The notes: a model not told the origin generated them from the letters alone. A stretch of DNA of 37,584 nucleotides from an uncultured Sutterella sp. (GCA_900542805.1 UQOW01000018.1:1-37584), one strand, 5' to 3'; positions 25,497-34,529 are shown, counted from the first letter of the stretch. Made by a program: numbers and translations.

Positions 25497-27191
25497 TTGA
25501 CCCAGTCCTATCCGTGGCTATCTCGCTACGCGAAAGGTGTTCCGGAAACAATCAACCCGGACATCTATTCTTCCGTCCCGAATCTTTTTGATACGGTGTC
25601 TAAGCAGTACGGGAAAAAGACCGCCTTCGTGTGTCTAAACCGCAAAACCAGTTATGACGAGTTAAACGCGTTATCTAAAGCGTTTGCAGGCTACCTACAA
25701 AGCCTTGACGGGCTTAAACCCGGCGACCGCGTGGCTGTCATGATGCCCAATCTCACGCAATACATGATTGTGATGCTCGGCATTCTGCGTGCCGGCATGA
25801 TTGTCGTCAACGTCAATCCCCTCTATACAGCACCGGAACTATCACATCAACTCGCCGACAGCGGTGCCAAAGCCGTCGTCATCATTGAAAACTTTGCTAA
25901 GACATTAGAAGAAGCGCTTGAAGGCACCGTCGTACGGCACATCGTGACGACGAAGGCAAGCGACATGCTCGGCTTTTTCAAACGTCATGCGGTAGATTTT
26001 GTATTGCGTCGCATCAAAAAAGTCGTTCCCGTTTTCAATCTTTCGGGACACGTCAATTTCCGCGAAGCTATCAAGCTCGGCAAAGCCCGCGGCTTTACCG
26101 AGCAGCCCCTTCACAACACCGATATTGCCTTTTTGCAGTACACGGGCGGAACAACAGGGGTTTCCAAAGGCGCCATGCTCACGCACCGAAACATCCTGGC
26201 TAACGTCGAGCAAACCGGCACGTGGATCTCCCAGACCTTTGAAGAGGGAAAAGAAGTCATTATGACGGCGCTTCCCCTTTATCACGTCTTTAGTCTGACG
26301 GCGACGCTCTGCTTTGCCAAGCACGCCTCGCTACAGGTCTTAGTGCCCAATCCTCGGGATATGCCCGGGCTCGTGAAACTTATCAAGCAGTGGGACTTTA
26401 CAGCCTTTGCCGGCGTCAACACGCTCTTTAACGGGATGCTGCATAACAAAGAGTTCTGTGCTTTCCGCTTTACCCGGTTAAAGATGGTTTGCGGAGGCGG
26501 AACACAAGTTCAAAGAACCGTTGCCGAACGCTTTAAAGAAGTGACGGGAACAAGCATTCTAGAGGCCTATGGATTAACCGAAGCAAGTCCGGGAGTCTGC
26601 GGCAATCTTCCCGGGGCTCCTTGGGACGGCTCGGTCGGCTATCCCCTTCCTTCGACCGTTGTCTCAATCCGCGGGGAAGGCTTTGCCGACTTAGGGGTTT
26701 GCGACAATCCCGAAGAGATTGCCAAACACACGGGTGAAATCTGCGTGCAGGGTCCCCAAGTGATGGAAGGTTACTGGGAAAAACCCGAGGAGACGGCAAA
26801 CGTTATGGTCGACGGGTGGCTCAGAACCGGTGACGTCGGCTACATGGATCAGACCGGAAAGGTCTTTATCACCGACCGCAAGAAGGACCTCATTATCGTA
26901 AACGGTTTGAATGTTTATCCGAACGAAATCGAAGGCGTCATTGCTTCGATGCCGGGCGTCCTTGAGTGCGGCGTTGTCGGTGTGGCCAATCCCAGAGTCG
27001 GCGAAACCGTCAAGGCGGTTATCGTCAAAAAAGATCCTGCCTTAACGCGCGAAGATGTTGTCAAATTCTGTCGCGCACGCCTGACGGGCTACAAAGTTCC
27101 TCGAAGCATTGTCTTTGTCAAGGCGCTTCCGAAGACGGCCGTCGGCAAAATCTTGCGCCGAGATTTACGAACGATGCGAGAGTCCGATTAG
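25497..27191 (+). CDS. fadD: Long-chain fatty acid-CoA ligase (FadD-like, AMP-binding)
   Basis: It activates fatty acids to acyl-CoA through an acyl-adenylate. The AMP-binding P-loop is LQYTGGTTGVSKGAMLTH near residue 220. Later core motifs are LEAYGLTEASPGV, the hinge TGDVGYMDQTGKVFITDRKKDLIIVNG, the family-typical GLNVYPNEIEGVI and the C-terminal catalytic lysine region PKTAVGKILRRDLR. The length of 564 aa is typical of FadD. The start is a TTG at 25497 with AAGG nine bases upstream; no better ATG exists near the conserved N-terminus. It is 42 bp from hemG and ends before a bidirectional terminator. Chain-length preference is inferred from overall FadD similarity only. Confidence 0.9.
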   Translation: MTQSYPWLSRYAKGVPETINPDIYSSVPNLFDTVSKQYGKKTAFVCLNRKTSYDELNALSKAFAGYLQSLDGLKPGDRVAVMMPNLTQYMIVMLGILRAGMIVVNVNPLYTAPELSHQLADSGAKAVVIIENFAKTLEEALEGTVVRHIVTTKASDMLGFFKRHAVDFVLRRIKKVVPVFNLSGHVNFREAIKLGKARGFTEQPLHNTDIAFLQYTGGTTGVSKGAMLTHRNILANVEQTGTWISQTFEEGKEVIMTALPLYHVFSLTATLCFAKHASLQVLVPNPRDMPGLVKLIKQWDFTAFAGVNTLFNGMLHNKEFCAFRFTRLKMVCGGGTQVQRTVAERFKEVTGTSILEAYGLTEASPGVCGNLPGAPWDGSVGYPLPSTVVSIRGEGFADLGVCDNPEEIAKHTGEICVQGPQVMEGYWEKPEETANVMVDGWLRTGDVGYMDQTGKVFITDRKKDLIIVNGLNVYPNEIEGVIASMPGVLECGVVGVANPRVGETVKAVIVKKDPALTREDVVKFCRARLTGYKVPRSIVFVKALPKTAVGKILRRDLRTMRESD

Positions 27192-27205
27192 AGCCTTTTC
27201 GAAAA

Positions 27206-27233
27206 GCAAAGGCGACCGACCGGTCGCCTTTGC
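27206..27233. terminator. Bidirectional terminator between fadD and dnaJ
   Basis: A perfect 13-bp inverted repeat GCAAAGGCGACCG / CGGTCGCCTTTGC leaves a 2-base nominal loop (four or more in practice). It sits between the two convergent stop codons. The T-rich part is short, inside the stem's own arm. Confidence 0.7.
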
Positions 27234-27254
27234 ATTCCTACCTTAAGACAAGAG

Positions 27255-28415
27255 TTACTCGCCGAAGAAGCGCTTCATCTTCTCCAAAAACGATGTCGCC
27301 TGCGGCGAATGCTTCTTACCGCCTTCGGTTAAAGAGGCATCCAAGTCTTTAAGGAGTTTCTTTTGCTTGGCCGAAAGGTTGACCGGCGTTTCGACATACA
27401 CGTGTACGTAAAGGTCGCCCCTTCCGTGCGTACGAACATTGGGAACTCCCTTGCCGCGCAAGCGGAAAATCTTTCCGGTTTGCGTGCCCTCGGGAATCGT
27501 GATGCGCGCTTCGGTATCCAAAGTCGGAACCGTCACTTCCCCGCCTAAAGCGGCTGTAGCAAAACTAATCGGCAAATCGGCATGCAAATCATCACCGTCG
27601 CGCTGGAAGATGTCGTGGGGCTTAATAAAGATTTCCACATACAAGTCGCCGCACAGTCCTCCGTTCATTCCGGGTTCGCCCTTGCCGGCCAAGCGGATAC
27701 GCTGTCCGTGGTTGATGCCGGCCGGAATCTCGATTTCCAGCGTCTTGGTGGTGCGGATGCGTCCTTCACCACGGCATTCCGGACACGGATCGGAAATCAC
27801 TTCTCCCGTTCCGTGGCAATACGGGCACGTCTGCTGCACCTGTAGGAATCCATGGCTCATATTGATGGTGCCGGTGCCGCGGCAATGCGGGCAGGTTTTC
27901 TTGCCGGTTCCGGGTTTGCAACCCGAACCGTGGCAGGTCGGACATTCGTCCCAAATCGGTACGCGAATATCGGTCTTAGCCCCGTTGACGGCTTGCTCAA
28001 GCGTAATTTCCAGCGAATAACTCACATCGTTACCGCGAAAGACCTGAGGACCGCGACGGGCGCGAGAGCCGCCTGCAGCGGCGCCGAAGATTTCGCTAAA
28101 GATATCGCCGACGTTTTCAAAACCGCCCATGCCGCCTGCGCCGCCCATTCCGGAAAACCCTCCGAAACCGCCGGCTCCGGCTGCACTCGGATCAACGCCG
28201 CTCTTACCGAACCGATCGTACGCAGCACGCTTTTGCGGGTCGGAAAGCACCGAATACGCCTCTCCGACTTGCTTGAATTTTTCTTCGGCTACCTTGTCCC
28301 CGTTATTGCGATCGGGGTGATACTTCATGGCAAGGCGCCGGTAGGCCTTTTTAATTTCCTCATCGGTTGCACTGCGAGTAAGGCCTAGTACCTCGTAATA
28401 ATCCTGATCAGCCAT
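27255..28415 (-). CDS. dnaJ: Chaperone protein DnaJ (Hsp40)
   Basis: DnaJ delivers unfolded clients to DnaK and stimulates its ATPase. The J domain (residues 1-70) carries HPD in KYHPDRNNGD. A long Gly/Phe region follows (GAGGFGGFSGMGGAGGMGGF). Four zinc-finger repeats come next: CPTCHGSG, CPHCRGTG, CPYCHGTG and CPECRGEG. The C-terminal substrate-binding and dimerisation domain completes the protein. The length of 386 aa is normal. It lies downstream of dnaK with about 100 bp between, containing a hairpin, so it probably shares the dnaK transcript. Confidence 0.97.
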   Translation of the reverse strand: MADQDYYEVLGLTRSATDEEIKKAYRRLAMKYHPDRNNGDKVAEEKFKQVGEAYSVLSDPQKRAAYDRFGKSGVDPSAAGAGGFGGFSGMGGAGGMGGFENVGDIFSEIFGAAAGGSRARRGPQVFRGNDVSYSLEITLEQAVNGAKTDIRVPIWDECPTCHGSGCKPGTGKKTCPHCRGTGTINMSHGFLQVQQTCPYCHGTGEVISDPCPECRGEGRIRTTKTLEIEIPAGINHGQRIRLAGKGEPGMNGGLCGDLYVEIFIKPHDIFQRDGDDLHADLPISFATAALGGEVTVPTLDTEARITIPEGTQTGKIFRLRGKGVPNVRTHGRGDLYVHVYVETPVNLSAKQKKLLKDLDASLTEGGKKHSPQATSFLEKMKRFFGE

Positions 28416-28445
28416 AAAAATTCTTCACTCCGTGAAAACACCAAA

Positions 28446-28471
28446 GGGTCGAGAGGAAGCCCCCTCGACCC
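28446..28471 (-). other. Hairpin in the dnaK-dnaJ intercistronic region
   Basis: A perfect 8-bp stem GGGTCGAG / CTCGACCC (on the transcript strand) has a 10-base loop and lies between the dnaK stop and the dnaJ start. It lacks a proper U-run, so it may be a partial terminator or an RNA-processing/stability element that lowers dnaJ relative to dnaK. Confidence 0.5.
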
Positions 28472-28516
28472 GCCGGTTATTTTCGAGCCTTCGTTTTGCG
28501 AGAAACTCGCGCCATC

Positions 28517-30460
28517 TTAGTGCTTGACTTCCTTGTAGTCGGCATCAACGACGTCGTCCTCGGGTTTCTTGGCACCGGACTGGGCTTGCTCAGTGCCTTG
28601 AGAAGCTTGCTGCTGCGCCTGGGCTTCGCCGGCCTTAGCGGCGGCATTCATCTTCTCACCGATTTTTTGCGCTGCGCTCATCAACGCTTCAACGCTCTTA
28701 TCGATAGCCGCTTTGTCCTCGCCTTTGGCGGCAGCTTCCACGTCTTTAATCGCCGATTCGCAGGCCGCACGGTCAGAACCATCGACCTTGTCACCCAAAT
28801 CCTTTAAGGTCTTACGAATCTGGGCCACGGCCGCATCGGCCTGATTGCGCGACTGCGCCAATTCGAACCGACGATGGTCTTCGGCCTTGTTGGCCTCAGC
28901 ATCGGCGACCATGCGCTTGATTTCGTCTTCGGAAAGTCCCGAACTTGCCTTAATCGTAATCGTGTTTTCCTTACCCGTTGCCTTATCTTTGGCCGAAACG
29001 TGCAAGATACCGTTGGCATCGATATCAAACGTCACTTCAATCTGCGGCAAACCACGCGGAGACGGCGGAATTCCTTCCAAGTTAAATTCACCGAGAAGCT
29101 TGTTGGATGCGGCCATCTGGTGCTCGCCCTGGTAGACCTTAATGGTCACGGCAGGCTGGTTATCCTCGGCTGTCGAGAAAACCTGCGAATGCTTGGTCGG
29201 AATCGTCGTGTTGCGTTTAATCATCGATGTCATGACGCCGCCCAAGGTTTCGATACCGAGCGTAAGCGGTGTGACATCAAGAAGCAACACGTCGTGGCGT
29301 TCACCGGTCAAAACCGAGCCCTGAATGGCCGCACCGATAGCAACGGCTTCATCGGGGTTCACGTCCTTTCTCGGCTCTTTCCCGAAGAACTCGCGAACCA
29401 CTTCCTGCACACGCGGCATACGTGACATACCGCCCACGAGAATCACATCGGAAATGTCCGACGTGGAGGCTCCGGCATCGGCCAGGGCCTTACGGCACGG
29501 CTCAATCGTACGCTGCACCAAATCTTCAACCATGCTTTCGAACTTAGCACGCGTAATCGTGATATTTAAGTGCTTGGGACCTGTGGCATCGGCCGTAATG
29601 TACGGAAGGTTAATTTCCGTTTCCTGACGGCTCGAAAGTTCGATCTTGGCCTTTTCCGCCGCATCCTTCAAGCGCTGAAGCGCCAGAACGTCGGTCGAAA
29701 GGTCAATGCCTGTATCCTTCTTAAATTCGGAAATAAGATACTCAACGAGGCGCTGATCGAAGTCTTCACCGCCTAAGAACGTATCGCCGTTTGTCGACAA
29801 GACTTCAAACTGCTTGTCGCCGTCAACATTGGCAATATCAATCACCGAGATATCGAAGGTGCCGCCGCCCAAGTCGTACACGGCAATCTTGCGATCGGTG
29901 TTACCCATCTTATCCATACCGAAAGCCAGGGCTGCAGCCGTCGGTTCGTTAATAATACGCTTGACTTCAAGACCGGCAATACGACCGGCATCCTTTGTGG
30001 CCTGACGTTGGCTGTCGTTAAAGTAAGCGGGAACCGTAATAACGGCTTCAGTCACAGGTTCACCGAGATAGTCCTCAGCCGTCTTTTTCATCTTGCGGAG
30101 CACTTCGGCAGAAACCTGCTGAGCCGCCAGCTTCTTGTCCCCTAAAACCTGAACCCAAGCGTCGCCGTTTTCTGCGCGTACAATCTTAAAGGGCACGCGA
30201 CCGACGTCCTTCTGAACTTCGGCATCTTCATAACGACGTCCGATTAAACGTTTGACAGCAAAAAGTGTGTTCTTAGGATTCGTGATGGCCTGACGTTTGG
30301 CTGTTGCGCCGACCAAAATCTCGCCGTTGTCCATATAGGCGACAATCGAGGGAGTCGTCCGAGCGCCCTCGGAATTTTCAATCACGCGGACCTTGTCGCC
30401 TTCCATGACAGCGACCGCGGAGTTCGTTGTTCCAAGGTCAATACCGATAATCTTAGACAT
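28517..30460 (-). CDS. dnaK: Chaperone protein DnaK (Hsp70)
   Basis: DnaK is the ATP-dependent Hsp70. The nucleotide-binding domain begins IIGIDLGTTNSAVAVMEG and includes AVITVPAYFNDSQRQATKDAGRIAGLEV, AVYDLGGGTFDISVI and ILVGGMSRMPRVQ. The substrate domain starts near residue 395 (DVTPLTLGIETLGGVMTSMI). An Ala/Gln-rich lid end leads to the conserved tail DDVVDADYKEVKH. The length of 647 aa is normal. AAGGA precedes the ATG. A consensus sigma-32 promoter lies about 80 bp upstream, with a 5' UTR hairpin between. Confidence 0.98.
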   Translation of the reverse strand: MSKIIGIDLGTTNSAVAVMEGDKVRVIENSEGARTTPSIVAYMDNGEILVGATAKRQAITNPKNTLFAVKRLIGRRYEDAEVQKDVGRVPFKIVRAENGDAWVQVLGDKKLAAQQVSAEVLRKMKKTAEDYLGEPVTEAVITVPAYFNDSQRQATKDAGRIAGLEVKRIINEPTAAALAFGMDKMGNTDRKIAVYDLGGGTFDISVIDIANVDGDKQFEVLSTNGDTFLGGEDFDQRLVEYLISEFKKDTGIDLSTDVLALQRLKDAAEKAKIELSSRQETEINLPYITADATGPKHLNITITRAKFESMVEDLVQRTIEPCRKALADAGASTSDISDVILVGGMSRMPRVQEVVREFFGKEPRKDVNPDEAVAIGAAIQGSVLTGERHDVLLLDVTPLTLGIETLGGVMTSMIKRNTTIPTKHSQVFSTAEDNQPAVTIKVYQGEHQMAASNKLLGEFNLEGIPPSPRGLPQIEVTFDIDANGILHVSAKDKATGKENTITIKASSGLSEDEIKRMVADAEANKAEDHRRFELAQSRNQADAAVAQIRKTLKDLGDKVDGSDRAACESAIKDVEAAAKGEDKAAIDKSVEALMSAAQKIGEKMNAAAKAGEAQAQQQASQGTEQAQSGAKKPEDDVVDADYKEVKH

Positions 30461-30497
30461 AGCGTTTGTTCCTTCTGAGAAATTCGTAAATTCGTCG

Positions 30498-30521
30498 GGA
30501 GAACTCGCTTTCGAGCTCTCC
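30498..30521 (-). other. Stable hairpin in the dnaK 5' untranslated region
   Basis: A 10-bp stem GGAGAGCTCG / CGAGTTCTCC (one G-U pair) with an AAAG loop starts about 10 bases after the predicted sigma-32 transcription start and about 25 bases before the Shine-Dalgarno. It could stabilise the mRNA 5' end or act as a structural sensor. No role is shown. Confidence 0.55.
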
Positions 30522-30537
30522 TTGGCTGTTACACCTT

Positions 30538-30566
30538 ATATGGGGACGGGGTCTTAAAAATTCAAC
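30538..30566 (-). promoter_or_regulatory. Sigma-32 (RpoH) heat-shock promoter of dnaK
   Basis: On the minus strand the -10 is CCCCATAT (30538-30545), a full match to CCCCATnT. The -35 is GTTGAAT (30560-30566), close to CTTGAAA, with a 14-bp spacer, within the established 11-16 range. Confidence 0.8.
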
Positions 30567-30573
30567 GCAAGAA

Positions 30574-30606
30574 CGCGAAAAGGGAACCCGTAGGCTCCCT
30601 TTTTGT
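30574..30606. terminator. Terminator between grpE and dnaK
   Basis: The inverted repeat AAAGGGA...TCCCTTT encloses GCCTACGGGT and is bordered by A and T runs on both sides. It lies after the grpE stop and just upstream of the dnaK sigma-32 promoter, so it separates the two transcripts. Confidence 0.7.
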
Positions 30607-30642
30607 ATGAATTTTCATTAAAAATCAACGGGCTGTTGTGCT

Positions 30643-31266
30643 TTAGCCGGCAACACTGACCATGGCCGCCCGCAAAACTCTGTCGTTTAGGGTCCAGCCG
30701 CGCTGGAAAACGGCCACCACGGTACCGGCCGGATGATTGCTATCGGCAGGGACCGTCGCAATGGCTTGACTTGTGGTCGGATCGAACTTTTCTTTTTCAG
30801 GACAAATCGCCTTCATTCCGGAAACTTCCAGGGCGTGCTCGAGTTGGCGCATCGTCACTTCAAGACCTTTGCGGGTGGCTTCATCGGCACTTACGGAAGC
30901 CTCGAGAGCTTTTTCCAGACTGTCGATGACCGGAATCAGGTTCTTCGCAAAACTTTCTATGCCGAAAAGTTGTGCCTTCATCACGTCCTGCGCGCAACGA
31001 CGTCGTGTGTTTTCCATTTCAGCCGCCGCCCGAATGTAAAGTTCGAAACTTTCCGCCGCCTTGTCCTTTGCGGCCTGCAGTTCGGCTTCAAGCGAGGAAA
31101 CATCTGCCGTCGGAGATTCATCCTTCTTCTCTTCCGTTTGCGCTCCCTCGGTTGTCGCCTTCGGGCTACTTTCAGGAGCATCCGGACTTTCCAGCTCTCC
31201 TTCGCGGACCTCTTCGCTGGCTTTTTTCAGTTCTTCTGCCGGATTGACTGTCTTTTCTTCTGCCAT
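30643..31266 (-). CDS. grpE: Nucleotide exchange factor GrpE
   Basis: GrpE releases ADP from DnaK. After an acidic low-complexity N-terminus of about 55 residues comes a long coiled coil (SLEAELQAAKDKAAESFELYIRAAAEMENTRRRCAQDV). The C-terminal beta domain contains PEKEKFDPTTSQAIATVPADSNHPAGTVV and GWTLNDRVLRAAMVSV, the usual GrpE signature. The length of 207 aa is normal. GGAGG stands before the ATG. It begins about 30 bp after hemH, so yheT-hemH-grpE may be one transcript, separate from dnaK. No hrcA is present next to it in this window. Confidence 0.95.
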   Translation of the reverse strand: MAEEKTVNPAEELKKASEEVREGELESPDAPESSPKATTEGAQTEEKKDESPTADVSSLEAELQAAKDKAAESFELYIRAAAEMENTRRRCAQDVMKAQLFGIESFAKNLIPVIDSLEKALEASVSADEATRKGLEVTMRQLEHALEVSGMKAICPEKEKFDPTTSQAIATVPADSNHPAGTVVAVFQRGWTLNDRVLRAAMVSVAG

Positions 31267-31295
31267 AACTGGCCTCCAAATCCAATAGGTACTTT

Positions 31296-32279
31296 TTATT
31301 TGGGGTCGGAAACGGTTTTTTTCAACTGTTCGAGCGCCTCACGCACCACTTTGGCATAAAGCGCCAGTGCATCCTGTCCGCTACCCAAGGCGGGAATGTA
31401 TGCAAAATGCCTTCCACCTTCGGAAGAAAACGTCTCCTTCATGGTCACGACCACTTCTTCCAGTGTCTCGAGACAATCGGCGGCAAATCCCGGGCACAGG
31501 ACGGCAACCGAGCGATTGCCTTGTCCGGCCTCTTGCTTTAAGACATCTTTTAATGCCGGAATCAGCCAATTTCCGAATCCGAATTTGGATTGAAACGCTA
31601 ACTTGACGGATCCGGGTTTCAAATCGAGCGCCTTTTCCAAAAGGCGCACGGTCGTCTCGCATTGGTGAAAGTACGTGTCGCTTCTTTTGAGAGGAATGGC
31701 GTGAAAACTGACAATCAGGCGCGTTTTTGCAAGGTCGATTTTCTTTTCGCGCACGGAAGCGGCCAGCGCGTCGATGTATTCGGGCCTATCAAACCAAGGG
31801 GCAATCACCGTCAAGGGAACAGAAGAGCCGGCCTCTTTGAGAGTTTTTTTAACTAAATCGACAACGGCCCCGCGTGTTTGTGTGGCTTCTTGGGCAAAAA
31901 GCGGCATGACAAGAAGGCGCTCGGGTTTGACAGCAAGAATCGCCCTAAGAACTTGAGAAACGAAAGGACTTCCGTAACACATCGCCCAAGCAACGGAACA
32001 ATCCTCCCCGAGGATGTTTTGCAGCCCCACGGCAGTCTTTTTCGTGGTCGCAAGTAGAGGCGAACCCTCACTCGTCCAAATCGCAGCATAGCGCTTAGCA
32101 GAGATCTCTTTACGACGCGGGATGATGATTTGGGAAAGAATCGGTCTCCAAAGCCAAGACGGCAGGTCGACGATGTGCCTGTCGCTTAAAAACTCGTTTA
32201 AGTAACGGGCAAGCGCTTCCGGGGTCGGCGCCTCGGGCGACCCGGTATTGACCAATAAAAGGGCGGTTTTTCCCGTCAT
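31296..32279 (-). CDS. hemH: Ferrochelatase HemH
   Basis: HemH inserts Fe2+ into protoporphyrin IX, the last step of protoheme synthesis. It begins TALLLVNTGSPEAPTPEALARYL. The active-site histidine is in IVSFHAIPLKRSD, and the second catalytic region is CPGFAADCLETLEEV with its conserved glutamate. The length of 327 aa is usual. It overlaps yheT by ATGA, so the two are translationally coupled. It complements hemG, which produces its substrate. Confidence 0.95.
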   Translation of the reverse strand: MTGKTALLLVNTGSPEAPTPEALARYLNEFLSDRHIVDLPSWLWRPILSQIIIPRRKEISAKRYAAIWTSEGSPLLATTKKTAVGLQNILGEDCSVAWAMCYGSPFVSQVLRAILAVKPERLLVMPLFAQEATQTRGAVVDLVKKTLKEAGSSVPLTVIAPWFDRPEYIDALAASVREKKIDLAKTRLIVSFHAIPLKRSDTYFHQCETTVRLLEKALDLKPGSVKLAFQSKFGFGNWLIPALKDVLKQEAGQGNRSVAVLCPGFAADCLETLEEVVVTMKETFSSEGGRHFAYIPALGSGQDALALYAKVVREALEQLKKTVSDPK

Positions 32280-33265
32280 CGCTGTCCTGCAAGGGCCTCC
32301 CGGAAAAACCGGAAGATACGGTTCGGAAGATACGTGAGCGACCCACGTCCGTGCACAAAAATCGGAAAGCCGATGTGCCCGCCTGCGTCGGGAAAATCCA
32401 GATACACCGAGCGACTCACTTCATCGACAGAAGGAAGCGCCCAGGCCGGCAGGAACGGATCGTTTTTGGCATTTAAAAGAAGAAGCGGAACTTGGACATT
32501 GCCTAAAACGGGCTTGGCAGAACACCGTGTCCAATAGTCCATTCCGCTTCGAAAGCCGTGAATCGGTGCCGTGTAGACATTATCAAAATCGTATAAATCC
32601 TTACAAGCCCGTATGGCACGCGCATCGATGATGTCGGGAAAAAGGCGCGCTTTTTCTTCAGCCTTCTTTTTTAAAGTCGACAAAAACATCTTGCCGTAAA
32701 AAATATTGGCGCCGCGCGTCATGATTTCGGTACCGGCAACAAGATCGAGAGGGGCACCGATTGAGGCTGCTCCCGTGACAAAAGAAGCGGCTTTCCCTAA
32801 ATCCCCGAGACATTTAGCCAGTTGGTTGCCGCCTAAGCTTACACCGACGGCAAAAAAAGGCGCTTTCGGAAAGCGTGCGTGAACGTTTTTTAAAACCCAA
32901 GAGTTATCGGCCGTATCGCCTGCAAAATACGCGCGTGGCAGGCGATTGAGTCTCCCTCCGCAACTACGAAAATGCGCCACAATACCCCGCACTCCGTTTT
33001 TGACGCAATGGTCCATTAAGGCTTCGGCATAGTGGCTACGAGAGTCTCCTTCCAATCCGTGAAAATGCACGAGAACGGGCGCCTCCGGCGAGCGTGGCGC
33101 AGGCTCTGCCCAATCGAAAATCATGAAGTCGCCGTCGGGCATATCAACGATTTCTCGTCGATAGGTTACAACGGGGCGTTTAAAAAAGCGCGCAGGTAGA
33201 ATCGTTTGTAAATGGCGCCCCGGGATGCATCGGGGCGCACGGTAATCCGGAGTAAATTGCGGCAT
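32276..33265 (-). CDS. yheT: YheT-family alpha/beta hydrolase
   Basis: A 329-aa alpha/beta-fold hydrolase of the YheT/ABHD1-3 group. The N-terminus PRCIPGRHLQTILPARF is typical of YheT. VLVHFHGLEGDSRSHYA gives the oxyanion region. The nucleophile elbow is VGVSLGGNQ. Asp in NAKNDPFLP and His in DAGGHIGFP complete the catalytic triad. The natural substrate of the family is not well defined; an esterase is likely. Its stop overlaps the hemH start. Confidence 0.9.
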   Translation of the reverse strand: MPQFTPDYRAPRCIPGRHLQTILPARFFKRPVVTYRREIVDMPDGDFMIFDWAEPAPRSPEAPVLVHFHGLEGDSRSHYAEALMDHCVKNGVRGIVAHFRSCGGRLNRLPRAYFAGDTADNSWVLKNVHARFPKAPFFAVGVSLGGNQLAKCLGDLGKAASFVTGAASIGAPLDLVAGTEIMTRGANIFYGKMFLSTLKKKAEEKARLFPDIIDARAIRACKDLYDFDNVYTAPIHGFRSGMDYWTRCSAKPVLGNVQVPLLLLNAKNDPFLPAWALPSVDEVSRSVYLDFPDAGGHIGFPIFVHGRGSLTYLPNRIFRFFREALAGQR

Positions 33266-33419
33266 ACGAGAGCTCTTTTATTTAGCGGTTATTGTACTCG
33301 GCTCCGTGTAGCTCTAAAACCGAATCTTCTTTTGCGGACCAAGCTAGTGGGACTAAGAACCTTACCTCTCCTTGTCATAAGATGATTTCTCAGAAACATG
33401 AGCATTTCCCCGTTTGCTT

Positions 33420-34475
33420 TTACTTTTCGCCAATCCACACATAAGCGGCATAGCGCCCGTTTCCAAGTTTTTTTATCTCCCTGCTTTTCATGAGATTCGC
33501 CAAAGTCCGTTGTACGGTAATTTGACTGATATCCGGGCACCGAGCGACGATTTCACTTTTAGTAATTTTCCCGAGTTGGTTCCGAATCGCCTCCCGCACT
33601 CGATCTGACTTAGAACACCCTTTTTTTTTCACGAGAGCGAGTCGATTTTCAAACTCTCGGTACGCCGCGAGAATAGTCCCCAACATATAAGTGACAAACG
33701 GCGCATAGTCGTTTTTTCCTTCGTGCCAATTGAAAGAGCTCAAGCGCAATGCCTCATAGTAACTGTCCATGGTATCGCAAATGGTTTTCTCAATGCTGAC
33801 ATACTTTCCGACAAGGAATCCTGCGCGATACAAGAGCAGTAATGTCAAAAGTCGGCTCATGCGCCCATTGCCGTCGGAAAAAGGATGGATGCAAAGAAAG
33901 TCCAATATAAACATCGGAATCAGGAGCAAGGAATCCAGAGATGAGGTCTTCACCGCATCTCGGTATTCTTGACAAAGTTCCTCAACAGCCCGAGGCGTTT
34001 CCCAAGCAGCAAGAGGCTCAAATCGGACAATTCTCTTTCCATTCGGCAACACTTGCGCAATGACGTTGTCCGCATTTTTAAAGCGGCCACCGACAGACGT
34101 GCTAGTAAAGCGACACAAGTCCTGGTGAAGTTGCAAAATGACGGGGACCTTCGGCTCGATGTAAGCATAACTTTCGTGAATCGTCGCAAGGACGTCACGG
34201 TAACCGGCAATCTCTTGTTCATTGCGATTCTTTGGGCTCGTCTTTTCACAAACAAGTTTGCGCAATCGCTCATCCGTGGTGACAATACCCTCAATGCGGT
34301 TGGAAGAGTCCGTACTTTGAATTTTCGCGACGGTCACAAGTCCTGACAGAGCCTCTAATCGGCCTTCCATAAACAACTCTTGTCGCTCACGGAATTCGTG
34401 AATGCTTACAAGGTACGATACGACCTCCGGGGTTAGAAGTTTTCGGTATGCCGTTTCAAAGTGAAAATGCCGCAT
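33420..34475 (-). CDS. Fic family protein with N-terminal inhibitory motif and C-terminal winged helix
   Basis: Fic proteins transfer AMP or another nucleotide-derived group to a hydroxyl on a target protein. The motif HPFSDGNGRMSR (residues 197-208) matches HPFxxGNGRxxR completely. An inhibitory helix motif SSNRIEG (57-63) matches (S/T)xxxE(G/N) ahead of the Fic core, so this is a class II self-inhibited enzyme. A C-terminal winged helix (ITKSEIVARCPDISQITVQRTLANLMKSREI) suggests DNA binding and autoregulation. The length is 351 aa. A run of nine adenines on the coding strand (T9 near 33621-33629) encodes three lysines near residue 283 and could be slippage-prone. A perfect inverted repeat overlaps the predicted transcription start. 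No antitoxin gene is adjacent. Confidence 0.9.
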   Translation of the reverse strand: MRHFHFETAYRKLLTPEVVSYLVSIHEFRERQELFMEGRLEALSGLVTVAKIQSTDSSNRIEGIVTTDERLRKLVCEKTSPKNRNEQEIAGYRDVLATIHESYAYIEPKVPVILQLHQDLCRFTSTSVGGRFKNADNVIAQVLPNGKRIVRFEPLAAWETPRAVEELCQEYRDAVKTSSLDSLLLIPMFILDFLCIHPFSDGNGRMSRLLTLLLLYRAGFLVGKYVSIEKTICDTMDSYYEALRLSSFNWHEGKNDYAPFVTYMLGTILAAYREFENRLALVKKKGCSKSDRVREAIRNQLGKITKSEIVARCPDISQITVQRTLANLMKSREIKKLGNGRYAAYVWIGEK

Positions 34476-34495
34476 TCAAGTTTCTCTTGATTATC

Positions 34496-34529
34496 TAACT
34501 ACATCATTATGACGAAAGTGATGTAGTTA
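34496..34529. promoter_or_regulatory. Perfect 11-bp inverted repeat, candidate fic operator
   Basis: TAACTACATCA (34496-34506) and TGATGTAGTTA (34519-34529) are perfect inverted copies with a 12-base spacer. On the minus strand a TATAAT (34531-34536) ends two bases before the repeat, so the repeat would cover the fic transcription start, the right place for a repressor. It could also fold as a 5' hairpin in the mRNA. Confidence 0.6.

Noticed and set aside
33309..33320. Reverse complement GTTTTAGAGCTA, identical to the start of a type II-A CRISPR repeat
   Set aside because: A single short match; no second copy, no spacers and no cas genes nearby. Treated as chance.
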